This document shows, in pieces, positions 28,387 through 37,362 of a stretch of DNA of 64,000 bases. The DNA lies in contig SDWH01000002.1 of the NCBI GenBank assembly GCA_019550975.1, positions 1 through 64,000 on the forward strand. The letters run 5' to 3'. This DNA comes from Bacteroidales bacterium SW299 (lineage in GTDB: Bacteria > Bacteroidota > Bacteroidia > Bacteroidales > Bacteroidaceae). The position numbers and the translations under genes are program-made. Within the stretch, counting starts at the first letter, position 1; each line of letters starts with the position of its first letter. The notes beneath the pieces were generated by a model. It was not told the DNA's origin. It did no database searches and worked only from the letters and a program-made list of their open reading frames with translations.

Positions 28387-30015
28387 ATGGACAGAAGACA
28401 TTTTTTGGAGATTTCGGGCTGGTCGTTTTTGGGACTGGCCGCTTCTGGCAGTTTGCTCGGCGCATGCAAGCCGGGAAGCAAGGAAGCAAAGAAAATCATG
28501 CCGTCGCCTACAAACACGAAGCTGTTTTGGGGGGACTTGCACAATCATTGCAACCTGACGTATGGGCACGGCGATATGCGCGACGCATTCGAGGCTGCCA
28601 AAGGGCAGCTTGATTTTGTGAGCGTGACACCTCATGCGATGTGGCCGGACATTCCGGGTAGGAACGATCCGCGTCTGTCGTGGGTCATTGACTATCATAC
28701 CGGCGCTTTCAAACGCTTGAGGGCGGGAGGCTATGACAAGTATGTAAAGATGACGAACGAATATAACAGGGAGGGAGAGTTTCTGACTTTCATAGGCTAT
28801 GAGGCACACAGCATGGAGCATGGCGACCACGTGGCCTTGAATTACGACTTGAATGCCCCGCTTGTAGAATGTACGTCGATCGAGGACTGGAAACAGAAGG
28901 CAAAGGGGCATAAGGTTTTCATTACCCCTCACCACATGGGGTATCAGACCGGCTACCGCGGATATAACTGGAAGTTCTTTACGGAAGGCGATCAGACTCC
29001 GTTTGTTGAAATGTATTCGCGTCATGGCCTGGCCGAAACGGATCAGGGAGATTATCCGTATCTGCATGATATGGGACCGCGCCAGTGGGAAGGCACTATA
29101 TTGTACGGTCTTGAGCAGGGGCATAAGTTCGGATTGATAGGATCTACCGACCAGCATTCGGGGTATCCGGGAAGTTACGGCGACGGGCGTGTGGGGGTAT
29201 TGGCTCCTTCGTTGACCCGTGATGCGGTATGGGAGGCCTTGCGCACGCGCCACGTTTGCTGCGCTACGGGCGACAATATCAAGATTGACTTCCGGCTGAA
29301 TGACGCGATGATGGGAGATGTGGTGCGAGGAAACAGCCGCCGCATTTATCTGAATGTAGAGGGGCAGAGCTGCATCGACTATATCGACATCATCAAGAAC
29401 GGAAGGCTGCTTGCGCGGATGAACGGTCCGATGACTCCGGTTATGCCGGAAGGCGATACCGTACACTGCAAAGTGAAGGTTGAATTCGGCTGGAACCGTG
29501 AGGAGCGTTATGTCACCTGGAAGGGAAACCTGTCAATCGACAAGGGACGCATCCTGAAAGTCACTCCTTGTTTCCGCGGTGCAGCGTTTACTTCTCCGCA
29601 GGAGGGTGAAACGGAGTTCCATACGCATGTCAACAAGATCATCTCGGCATCGGAGCGTCAGACGGAGCTTTTGCTCTATACGTCGAAGAACCCGAATACG
29701 CTGACTCCGGCTACGCAGGCCGTTATTCTCGAACTGGAGATGCCGAAGGACGGAATCATAACGGCTGACTTTAACGGCAAGCAGTTCAAGCATTCGCTGG
29801 GCGAGCTGCTGGAAGGCTCGCGCTCGCATTTTATGATCGGATGGCTGAGCGAGGCCATCTTGTTCAACCGCGCCATGCCTGAAAGCTGCTATATGATTGA
29901 GCATTACATGGAGGACAAGGAGCCTGAAAGAGATACGGACTATTATTACGTGCGTGTCCGTCAGCGCGACCAGCAGTGGGCTTTCAGTTCTCCGATATGG
30001 GTGGAACGTGTTTGA
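28387..30015 (+). CDS. DUF3604/PHP-like metallohydrolase lipoprotein with Tat-like signal
   Basis: Function not established. The 542-residue protein begins DRRHFLEISGWSF, a twin-arginine-like motif, and goes on to LLGAC, a lipobox. The body resembles DUF3604 (PHP-type) proteins. It contains a complete set of possible metal ligands: His52 and His54 in GDLHNHCNL, a His in TPHAMW, AHSMEHGDH, TPHHMGY, and the Asp-His pair in STDQHSGYPG. These imply a metal-dependent phospho- or sulfo-ester hydrolase. I set the start at 28387; the frame is open upstream but lacks a signal there. It sits 19 bases after the sulfatase and 10 bases before the ROK kinase, in the heparin operon, so a role in heparin breakdown is inferred. 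Confidence 0.75.
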   Translation: MDRRHFLEISGWSFLGLAASGSLLGACKPGSKEAKKIMPSPTNTKLFWGDLHNHCNLTYGHGDMRDAFEAAKGQLDFVSVTPHAMWPDIPGRNDPRLSWVIDYHTGAFKRLRAGGYDKYVKMTNEYNREGEFLTFIGYEAHSMEHGDHVALNYDLNAPLVECTSIEDWKQKAKGHKVFITPHHMGYQTGYRGYNWKFFTEGDQTPFVEMYSRHGLAETDQGDYPYLHDMGPRQWEGTILYGLEQGHKFGLIGSTDQHSGYPGSYGDGRVGVLAPSLTRDAVWEALRTRHVCCATGDNIKIDFRLNDAMMGDVVRGNSRRIYLNVEGQSCIDYIDIIKNGRLLARMNGPMTPVMPEGDTVHCKVKVEFGWNREERYVTWKGNLSIDKGRILKVTPCFRGAAFTSPQEGETEFHTHVNKIISASERQTELLLYTSKNPNTLTPATQAVILELEMPKDGIITADFNGKQFKHSLGELLEGSRSHFMIGWLSEAILFNRAMPESCYMIEHYMEDKEPERDTDYYYVRVRQRDQQWAFSSPIWVERV

Positions 30016-30025
30016 TTGAGTTTGT

Positions 30026-30970
30026 ATGGAAAAGAGATATGTAATCGGAATTGATTTGGGCGGCACGTCCGTGAAATATGCCTTGATTGACAACGAAGGG
30101 ACGTTTCACCGCCAGGGGCGTTTGCCCTCGTATGCTGACATTTCGGCCGAAGCGATAACGGGACAGATCTGCAAGGCTGTAAGGGATGCGGCTGATGCGG
30201 CGGCCAATCTCGGCATCCGCGTTGAAGGCATCGGCATCGGGACTCCAGGCATTGTGGATGCATCGGGACGCAGGGTGCTGGGCGGTGCGGAGAATCTGGC
30301 CGGATGGGAGAACCTGCCTCTGGCCGACATCATAGAGAAGGAAATCGGTCTGCCGGTGCGAATCGGAAACGATGCGAACATGATGGGACTGGGAGAAATG
30401 GCTTTCGGTGCCGGAAAAGGTTGTGGAAACATCGTGTTCGTGACCGTCGGAACCGGAATCGGCGGTGCGGTGCTGATCGACGGGAAGCTGTTCGGCGGTT
30501 ATGCAAACCGGGGTACCGAACTTGGACACGTGCCGTTGATTGCAGACGGAGAGCGGTGTGCCTGTGGATCGGTGGGGTGTTTGGAGCACTATGCTTCGGC
30601 CTCGGCGCTGGTCCGCCGTTTCCGCGAGCGTCTTGAAAAAGCAGGAGCTCCGGTGCCGTCGGAAGAGATTAACGGTGAACTGATCGTGCGTTTGTACAAG
30701 GAAAATGATGCAATTGCCGTGGAAAGCTTCAACGAGCATTGCGACTTTTTGGGGCACGGCATCGCGGGATTCATCAATATATTCAGTCCCCAGCTGGTCG
30801 TTGTCGGCGGGGGATTGTCCGAATCGGGCGACTTCTATATAAAGAAAGTCAGCGAGAGTGCATTCAGATATGCTATTCCCGACTGTGCGGTCAACACGCG
30901 CATTGTTGCGGCTTCTTTGGGAAACCGTGCCGGATGCCTGGGGGCGGCTTCGCTGTTTTTCTGCGGATGA
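30026..30970 (+). CDS. ROK family sugar kinase (probable GlcNAc/glucosamine kinase)
   Basis: Cytosolic kinase for a hexose or amino sugar. The 314-residue protein has the ATP-binding start GIDLGGTSVKYALID, a catalytic Asp in GNDANMMGLGE, and the ROK zinc site CACGSVGCLEHY. Family members phosphorylate glucose, GlcNAc, or ManNAc; in a heparin PUL an amino-sugar kinase is the sensible reading, since GlcN or GlcNAc would be the final product. It is 10 bases after the DUF3604-like gene. Confidence 0.88.
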   Translation: MEKRYVIGIDLGGTSVKYALIDNEGTFHRQGRLPSYADISAEAITGQICKAVRDAADAAANLGIRVEGIGIGTPGIVDASGRRVLGGAENLAGWENLPLADIIEKEIGLPVRIGNDANMMGLGEMAFGAGKGCGNIVFVTVGTGIGGAVLIDGKLFGGYANRGTELGHVPLIADGERCACGSVGCLEHYASASALVRRFRERLEKAGAPVPSEEINGELIVRLYKENDAIAVESFNEHCDFLGHGIAGFINIFSPQLVVVGGGLSESGDFYIKKVSESAFRYAIPDCAVNTRIVAASLGNRAGCLGAASLFFCG

Positions 30971-31027
30971 GTCTTGGACCTTTCGTAATTTCCCTTATGT
31001 AAGCTATTGGAACAGCACTTGTTCTGT

Positions 31028-31086
31028 ATCTCCAGCCTAAGGATATATATCTTTAGGTTGAAGATATGTGTCTTTAGGCTGGAGAT
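31028..31086. repeat. Intergenic inverted repeat with internal direct copies
   Basis: ATCTCCAGCCTAA (31028-31040) is the exact complement of TTAGGCTGGAGAT (31074-31086). Between them CTTTAGGTTGAAGATAT (from 31051) is a direct variant of CTTTAGGCTGGAGAT (from 31072), about 21 bases apart. The sequence type recurs at 52404-52489. Confidence 0.85.
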
Positions 31087-31139
31087 GGAGATTGTCTGCC
31101 GTATTTTCGGCATTTGTAATGTGGTTTAATGTTTAGGCA

Positions 31140-33632
31140 ATGAGTATGAAGAGAGTTTTATCATTGGCCTTGCTGTGCATGGCGGTGCAGTGGGGGCTGG
31201 CTTCCGGGCTTTTGCCCGACTATCTTTATGAGGAATGGAGGAAATCGCCTTTCCCTCAGAAAGGGGTGACGGTTTCTGTAAATCCATCTCCTCTGTTGTG
31301 GCCTTCTGTGAGGTATTGGGAAAAGAAGGATGTGACTTACAATGTGTATTTGAGCCGGGATTCCGTGTTTTCTGACGAGTCCACTATGCGGAGCATGGGG
31401 CAGCGTTATTGTTTTTTCAATCCTCACCGCTCGCTTGAATCCGGTGTGTGGTACTGGAAATACGAGATTGTAGACAATGGAAAGGTGCTTCCTCAGGGAG
31501 TGTTTTCTTTTGTGGTTGAAGCTGATGCGGAAGGAACGGTCACACCCGCTTTCGATGCTTTTGTCCGGAATATTCCGCAGGCCCATCCCAGGGTAATGAA
31601 CTATGGCAGAAATCTGGACGCTATCCGGCATGAAGCGCCTTCGCATCCGTTGTACAAGCGCATGATCCGTGCTGCCGAACAGGCTGCGGTCAAGCCTGTG
31701 TATCGTGGTCCGGTGGAGAGTGATGTCCCTGCCGAGGAACGCCGGCTGAACCAGATAGGAGGGGAGGAAACCGAAATATACAGAACCTTGCTTGAAGGCT
31801 ATGTGCTTTCCGGAAAACCGGAGCTGCTCGACGCTTTGCTGGAGCGCACGGATGTTCTGCTGCAATGGCCCACTTACGACCTGCTGGGCTCAAAAGTGCT
31901 GACTTCGCTGGCTTTGGGATACGACATGCTTTACGATAAGCTGGATGACAAGGTGAAGAAGCGGATACTGGCGGTCATCGACAGCCAGTTGAAGGACGGG
32001 CTGAAGCGCTGGCCGGGATACACGGAGGCACGTCAGGTGGAAAATCATTTCTGGCAGATGGAGATTACGGGCAACTTTACTGCGGCTTTGGCTACACTGG
32101 GGCATCTGAAATCTGCTGAAGAAATGTTGCGCTACACCTACGAGCTTTTTATCGCCCGCTTTCCGAACCTGTCGACTCAGGATGGCGGATGGGCTGAAGG
32201 AGAAGGATACTATAGCGTGAATCAGAGCGCGATCGTTGACATGGCTTTGCTCTTGAAGAAAATAGGGAAGATAGACATCTTCAAGTCGGGATGGTACCGT
32301 AACCTGCCCGACTATTTCATCTATTTTTCTCCTGTGGCCTCGCCTGTGTCCGGATTCGGAGATATGCACGACCGCGTAGCTACAGGAAGTCTGAAGGGAC
32401 GTTCTGAGATGCTGGTCATCGGTTGCGAGGAGAATAATCCGAAAGCCGTTTACCGTCTGTTCAGTTCCTTGAAGCCGGCAGACTCTTTTTATGGAGGGAA
32501 GTGTCCGGCTGATTATTGGAAAAAGCCTTTGGCGAAAGTAGAGCCCTGGTATCAGATTGTGGATAATGTGAGGCTGACGGCAAAAGATGCGGTGGAGCCG
32601 GATACGGTTGCTCAGGATAAGGTCTTTGTCGGCGTAGGGGCGGCAGCCATGCATACGGATGTGCTGCATCCCGCAGAAAATACGGCTGTGTTTTTCCGGT
32701 CTTCTCCCTTTGGCGCAAAGGGGCACATGCACGCCAATCAGAACAGTTTCAACATTGCGCGGAAGGGGGAGCGGCTTTTCTATCCGACGGGTTATTATAC
32801 GTCGTTTGCCGACCCTCATTCGCTGACTTCATACCGTCATACGCGCGCACATAATACGATTCTGGTGAACGGATGCGGACAGGCTTTCGGTCATGAGGGG
32901 TATGGATGGATCAAAAGGCACCTGCACGGACACTCGCTGTCGTATGTGTGCGGCGATGCCAGCCGTGCTTACCGCCCGGTGACGGACGGCCAGTTCAAGG
33001 ATTTGCTGGAAAAGAACGGCATAGCCCAGGACAGTGCTTCCGGTTTCGGCGATTCGGGATTGAAGAAATACGAGCGGCATCTGGTGTTTGTCCGTCCGGA
33101 TATCGTGGTTGTGTATGATGTACTTCAGGCTGAAAATCCTTCGGTGTGGACTATGCTGCTCCATACGGTCGAAAAAAGTTCGCTGGCTGATTCGCTGGCT
33201 TTGCAGCTGAATACGGAGCGCAGTGTTGCACGCGCCGATGTATTTGGCAGTGTGCCTCTCCGTGCGGAACTGACCGACAAGTTCTTTTCTCCGGCGGTCG
33301 ACTTCAAGAAGAAATATAAGAACGGAACCCCTTTGCAGTATCATGCTTCATTCAGCAATGCCGCAAAGGTCAGAAATATGCGTTTCCTGACCGTAATCCG
33401 GATGAGCGACAAGGGATCGGATCTTTGCCCGCTCGTATGCACGGGAAAAGGAAAGTGGACTGTCGGAAACGTTTCAATTGAGGCGCAGCTTGATGCCGGC
33501 AAGCCTGTTATGCTTAAAGTGGAATGCGGAACTTCGCGGCTTGATGTCGGCGAACGGGAAACCCGGCTTGAAGAAAACGGAATGAAACATTCTTGTTCAG
33601 ACTTGATACCTGAAGGAAATTATGTATATTAG
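31140..33632 (+). CDS. PL15-type heparinase II/III lyase (exo-acting)
   Basis: An 830-residue periplasmic lyase with signal peptide (MSMKRVLSLALLCMAVQWGLASG). An N-terminal domain (about 20-150, YEEWRKSPFPQKGVTVSVNP) of the DUF4962/Ig-like type precedes the helical toroid (ENHFWQMEITGNFTAALA; GGWAEGEGYYSVNQSA) and a beta-sandwich with GHMHANQNSFNIARKGE and HTRAHNTILVNG. The arrangement matches exo-heparinase/oligo-lyases of PL15 in the equivalent PUL. It differs from PL12 by the extra N-terminal domain and distinct His-rich motif. Alternative start at 31146. Confidence 0.85.
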   Translation: MSMKRVLSLALLCMAVQWGLASGLLPDYLYEEWRKSPFPQKGVTVSVNPSPLLWPSVRYWEKKDVTYNVYLSRDSVFSDESTMRSMGQRYCFFNPHRSLESGVWYWKYEIVDNGKVLPQGVFSFVVEADAEGTVTPAFDAFVRNIPQAHPRVMNYGRNLDAIRHEAPSHPLYKRMIRAAEQAAVKPVYRGPVESDVPAEERRLNQIGGEETEIYRTLLEGYVLSGKPELLDALLERTDVLLQWPTYDLLGSKVLTSLALGYDMLYDKLDDKVKKRILAVIDSQLKDGLKRWPGYTEARQVENHFWQMEITGNFTAALATLGHLKSAEEMLRYTYELFIARFPNLSTQDGGWAEGEGYYSVNQSAIVDMALLLKKIGKIDIFKSGWYRNLPDYFIYFSPVASPVSGFGDMHDRVATGSLKGRSEMLVIGCEENNPKAVYRLFSSLKPADSFYGGKCPADYWKKPLAKVEPWYQIVDNVRLTAKDAVEPDTVAQDKVFVGVGAAAMHTDVLHPAENTAVFFRSSPFGAKGHMHANQNSFNIARKGERLFYPTGYYTSFADPHSLTSYRHTRAHNTILVNGCGQAFGHEGYGWIKRHLHGHSLSYVCGDASRAYRPVTDGQFKDLLEKNGIAQDSASGFGDSGLKKYERHLVFVRPDIVVVYDVLQAENPSVWTMLLHTVEKSSLADSLALQLNTERSVARADVFGSVPLRAELTDKFFSPAVDFKKKYKNGTPLQYHASFSNAAKVRNMRFLTVIRMSDKGSDLCPLVCTGKGKWTVGNVSIEAQLDAGKPVMLKVECGTSRLDVGERETRLEENGMKHSCSDLIPEGNYVY

Positions 33633-33653
33633 TGGCAAATTTATGTATTAGGT

Positions 33654-35012
33654 ATGAATGTAAAGTTTTTTTTGTTGGCCGGGACGGTTGCCCCTGTTGC
33701 ATTGTCTGCTCAGAACCGTCCGAATATTATTTATATTATGACAGACCAGCAGTCGGCTGCAGCCATGAGCTGCGCTGGAACGGCTGAGGTGAAAACGCCG
33801 AATATGGATCGGCTGGCTGCGCATGGCGTGAGGTTTGAGAACGCCTACTGCGGGATGCCCTTGAGCGGTCCGACGCGTTCGGCCATGTTTACCGGCTATA
33901 TGCCGAGCGAAATAGGCACGATAGAAAACGGCATAGCGATTCCCGACTCACTGCAGGAGCATACGCTTGGTTCCTTGATGACGGAAGGAGGGTATTATTG
34001 TGCTTATGCAGGCAAGTGGCATGCGAATACCGTTTCGCTGCCTTCCGAATATTCTTTCGGCTTTCATCGTCTGAGCATGAACGGGGACATCGGTTTGGCC
34101 GAGTCTTGCGTGGAGTTCCTCCGGAGCAAGCCTGAAACTCCGTTTTTCCTTGTGGCTTCCTTTACGAATCCGCATAATATCTGCGAATATGCACGCCATC
34201 AGCATACGCCTTATGCAACGGTAGAGGAACCGCCTTTGGAGGAATGTCCGAATCTTCCTGCGAATTTTGCCGTGAATCCTTATGATGCCAGTGTGCTCGC
34301 TTTCGAGAAGAAGCAGAGTTATGCTTTGTATCCCTCGCAAGATTTTACTCCGGACGACTGGCGGCGCTACAGAAATGCGTATTTCCGCCTGGTGGAGGCG
34401 GTTGATGCCGAAATCGGAAAGATTGTGGATGAAATAGACCGTCAGGACTTGTGGAAAAATACTGTTATCATATTTACAAGCGATCATGGCGACGGATGCG
34501 GCGCTCACCAGTGGAATCAGAAAACCGTGCTTTATGAAGAAGTGGCTAATATCCCGTTCATTGTCTGCCTTCCGGGAAGCAAGAATGGAGGCAAGGTGTT
34601 GCCCCAGCTGGTAAACAATGCCGTTGATCTCATGCCTAGTGTATGCGATTGGGCGGGCATTGACATGCCGGCGGGCAGACAGGGCGTGAGTTTCCGCGGC
34701 ATTGCTGAAAGCGGACTTCCGGAGAAGCCTCACCAGAAATATGTGGTGACTGAAACCAATTTCAACCAGACCAGCGGTACGCTGGGATGGATGGTGCGCA
34801 CGCCTCATTACAAGTATGTGCTTTATGACAAGGGAAAGTATCGTGAGCAGTTGTTTGATATGGATAAAGACAGAGGCGAGATGCAAAACCTTGCGGTTGA
34901 GTCTGGTTATGCTCAGGTATTGGCGGAACACCGGCAGATGTTGAAAGAATGGCTGGAGAAACATCCTGCGCCAGGACGGGAGAAACATCTGAGTCTGATT
35001 CCTGCCGATTGA
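33654..35012 (+). CDS. S1-family sulfatase (heparin PUL)
   Basis: A 452-residue secreted sulfatase with signal peptide ending ALSAQ, no lipobox. The metal-site start is IMTDQQSAA (one of the Asp pair replaced by Gln, as in a subset of the family), the formylglycine residue is Ser71 in LSGPTRSAMFTGY, and the later metal site is FTSDHGDGCGAHQW. Serine-type, so it depends on the radical SAM maturase, which is not in this window. The regiospecificity cannot be read; glucosamine-linked N-sulfate or 2-O-sulfate are candidates in a heparin PUL. It is 21 bases after PL15 and ends in a bidirectional terminator. Confidence 0.85.
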   Translation: MNVKFFLLAGTVAPVALSAQNRPNIIYIMTDQQSAAAMSCAGTAEVKTPNMDRLAAHGVRFENAYCGMPLSGPTRSAMFTGYMPSEIGTIENGIAIPDSLQEHTLGSLMTEGGYYCAYAGKWHANTVSLPSEYSFGFHRLSMNGDIGLAESCVEFLRSKPETPFFLVASFTNPHNICEYARHQHTPYATVEEPPLEECPNLPANFAVNPYDASVLAFEKKQSYALYPSQDFTPDDWRRYRNAYFRLVEAVDAEIGKIVDEIDRQDLWKNTVIIFTSDHGDGCGAHQWNQKTVLYEEVANIPFIVCLPGSKNGGKVLPQLVNNAVDLMPSVCDWAGIDMPAGRQGVSFRGIAESGLPEKPHQKYVVTETNFNQTSGTLGWMVRTPHYKYVLYDKGKYREQLFDMDKDRGEMQNLAVESGYAQVLAEHRQMLKEWLEKHPAPGREKHLSLIPAD

Positions 35013-35031
35013 TAGTGCTGATATAAATTAA

Positions 35032-35089
35032 TGTGCCGATGCTCCGACTCTTTCGCATGTGGGTTCTGCGTTTGTCGTGCATCGGCACA
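35032..35089. terminator. Bidirectional terminator at the end of the heparin PUL
   Basis: TGTGCCGATGC (35032-35042) pairs exactly with GCATCGGCACA (35079-35089), followed by TTGTATTTT. The flavodiiron gene converges from the right. Confidence 0.75.
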
Positions 35090-35112
35090 TTGTATTTTAC
35101 GCTGGCTATATC

Positions 35113-36303
35113 TTATTTCCGGTCTGCTTTCAGGCGGTCGGCCATTGCTTTGGCCAGTTCTTTTGCCTGAGCGTAATTGTCGGCTTTCATGCTTTGTTTC
35201 ATTTCTACCGGATTGCCGACTACTTCAAATTTCAGCTTTTCCGCATATTCAGCCAGTTTCTTTACGGCTGCACTGGCCCATGTGTATGAACCGAAATAGC
35301 CCATGATGCGGTTCTTCATCTCTCTTCCTGCCACTTTGCTGAGCAATGCTTCCATTTCCGGATACAGGTGCATGTTGTAGGTAGTGCATCCGACAATCAG
35401 ACCTTTGTATTTGAATATGTCCGACAGAATGTAGGACTGGTGGGTATGCGAAACGTTATGAAGGATAATGTTCTTGATACCTTCCTTGCTCAATTCTTCG
35501 GCAATGGTTTCTGCAAGCTCTTCGGTGTTTCCGTACATGGTTCCGTAAGCGATGACAACCCCTTCTTCGCCTTCATAGCGGCTCATCTTGTCGTAAAGGT
35601 CGACAACTTGAGGTATCTTTTCTTCCCATACCGGACCGTGAGTCGGACAGATCATGCTGATTGGCAGGCTGCTGCATTTCTGCAAAGCCTTCTGTACCGG
35701 ATTGCCGAATTTCCCGACGATATTTGAATAATAGCGGCGCATTTCGTTTTCATAGATGTCCGTGTTGATGTTCTTGTCGATGCATCCGCCGTTTAGCGCT
35801 CCGAAACATCCGAACGCGTCGCCCGAGAACAGGATGCCGTCTGTTTCATCAAAAGTGACCATCGTTTCGGGCCAGTGTACCATCGGAATGAGATAGAACC
35901 GCAAGCTATGGTGTCCCAGCTTCAGGAAATCGCCGTCGCCCACGACATAACGTTCGCCGGTTACGCCATAATAGCCTTCAACCATGTCGAAAGTCTTTTT
36001 GTTTCCGACCAGCACAATTTCAGGATAGTATTTCTTTATGAGAGCGAGGGAGCCTGAATGGTCCGGTTCCATGTGATTGATAATCAAATAGTCAATCTTC
36101 CGGTCGCCGATAACGCTGCGGATTTTCTTCATGTATACTTCAAAAAAAGCCACATCCACCGTGTCGACCAGTGCAACCATGTCGTCATCAGCAATCAGGT
36201 AAGAGTTATAAGATACGCCGTAAGGCAATGGCCACAGATTCTCGAACAATGCTTTTGTCCGGTCGTTCACACCTACATAATGAACTTTTCCTTTAATTTC
36301 CAT
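35113..36303 (-). CDS. A-type flavoprotein (flavodiiron protein)
   Basis: Cytosolic flavodiiron oxidoreductase reducing O2 (or NO) to protect an anaerobe. The 396-residue protein has an N-terminal metallo-beta-lactamase di-iron domain with HMEPDHSGS and GCFGALNGG segments, and a C-terminal flavodoxin domain (VIAYGTMYGNTEELA), joined at about residue 250. It starts 18 bases after the radical SAM gene on the same strand, so the two are one operon driven from 37.3 kb. Confidence 0.92.
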   Translation of the reverse strand: MEIKGKVHYVGVNDRTKALFENLWPLPYGVSYNSYLIADDDMVALVDTVDVAFFEVYMKKIRSVIGDRKIDYLIINHMEPDHSGSLALIKKYYPEIVLVGNKKTFDMVEGYYGVTGERYVVGDGDFLKLGHHSLRFYLIPMVHWPETMVTFDETDGILFSGDAFGCFGALNGGCIDKNINTDIYENEMRRYYSNIVGKFGNPVQKALQKCSSLPISMICPTHGPVWEEKIPQVVDLYDKMSRYEGEEGVVIAYGTMYGNTEELAETIAEELSKEGIKNIILHNVSHTHQSYILSDIFKYKGLIVGCTTYNMHLYPEMEALLSKVAGREMKNRIMGYFGSYTWASAAVKKLAEYAEKLKFEVVGNPVEMKQSMKADNYAQAKELAKAMADRLKADRK

Positions 36304-36320
36304 TTGAATCTAATAGTTAT

Positions 36321-37256
36321 TTATTGTATCCTGTTTTTATAATGTTTTCCTTGCCATGAATCGCGTTCTTTCATGCGCTTCTTTATCCTTTCGGTAAATT
36401 CATAATTCTTCAGTCCCCAGTCGGGAGCGATGAGCAGTTCTTTGGGCGACTGAGATATAAACCGTTCGATCACGATGTCGGGACGAAGATGTTCCAGATA
36501 GTCGATGGTCAGATCGATGTATTCGTCTGCCTTGTACAGATGGAACTCTTCGGGGTGTTCGGCATATTCATGCGCCATGCGGGTTCCTTTCACGAGCTGC
36601 AGCTGGTGGAGCTTGAGCGTATTCAGAGGCAGCTCTGAAATCGTTTCCGCCTGAGCGATGATCTGCCTGCCGCTTTCTCCCGGCAGGCCAAGAATGACAT
36701 GCCCTCCTGTCAGAATCTTTCTTTGCGCTGTTTTTCTGACGGCATCGGCTGTACATTCAAATGTATGTCCTCTGTTGATCCGTTTCAATGTGCGGTTGTC
36801 TGTAGATTCGATGCCATACTCAACGATCAGGAATGTTTGCCTGTTCAGCCCTTCCAGATAGTCCAGCAGCGAATCCGGCATACAGTCCGGCCGTGTTCCA
36901 ATGACCAGTCCCACTACGTTTTCCACTTCCAGAGCCTCTTCGTACATGCGTTTCAGTTCCTCCAGCCCGGCATAGGTGTTGGTGTAAGCCTGGAAGTATG
37001 CGAGATATTTCATCTTCGGATACTTTCTGGAAAAGAAGGCCACCCCTTCACGTACCTGTTGCCCGACAGGTTTTTCCGTGTGGCAATACGCCGGATTGAA
37101 TGTCTGGTTGTTGCAGTATGTGCATCCTCCATATCCCTTTGTGCCGTCACGGTTCGGACACGTGAAGCCTGCGTTGATCGATATTTTCTGTACTTTGTAC
37201 GGAAAGTGCGCGGCCAGAAAACCGGAAAAGTCGTTGTAGCGTACCCGTTCGTCCAT
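36321..37256 (-). CDS. Radical SAM protein, TIGR01212/YhcC family
   Basis: Iron-sulfur radical SAM enzyme of unassigned reaction. The cluster motif is the set of cysteines in TCPNRDGTKGYGGCTYC. The family continues with GTRPDCMP and GHVILGLPGE, and has the typical C-terminal segment LIAPDWGLKNYEFTERI. The first in-frame start at 37295 lies upstream of a predicted promoter; the ATG at 37256 (MDERVRYNDF) is 14 bases downstream of the predicted transcription start and is chosen. It is first gene of an operon with the flavodiiron protein. Confidence 0.88.
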   Translation of the reverse strand: MDERVRYNDFSGFLAAHFPYKVQKISINAGFTCPNRDGTKGYGGCTYCNNQTFNPAYCHTEKPVGQQVREGVAFFSRKYPKMKYLAYFQAYTNTYAGLEELKRMYEEALEVENVVGLVIGTRPDCMPDSLLDYLEGLNRQTFLIVEYGIESTDNRTLKRINRGHTFECTADAVRKTAQRKILTGGHVILGLPGESGRQIIAQAETISELPLNTLKLHQLQLVKGTRMAHEYAEHPEEFHLYKADEYIDLTIDYLEHLRPDIVIERFISQSPKELLIAPDWGLKNYEFTERIKKRMKERDSWQGKHYKNRIQ

Positions 37257-37275
37257 CGTTTGTCTTTTACGGGCG

Positions 37276-37306
37276 CAAAGATAATCTTTTTTCACGGAAG
37301 TGCAAA
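37276..37306 (-). promoter_or_regulatory. Promoter of the radical SAM/flavodiiron operon
   Basis: On the minus strand, TTTG (complement of 37303-37306), 19 bases, then TATCTTTG (complement of 37276-37283). This is a full match to the Bacteroidetes -33/-7 pattern and decides the start at 37256. Confidence 0.65.
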
Positions 37307-37362
37307 GTCTGGTTTCCGCACATTCCGCCCTTTAAATACCTTTAAATGTTTTCGGCTGTCCG

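Noticed and set aside
28330..29466. Minus-strand frame (378 codons) opposite the DUF3604-like gene
   Set aside because: Antisense shadow with no recognisable domain.
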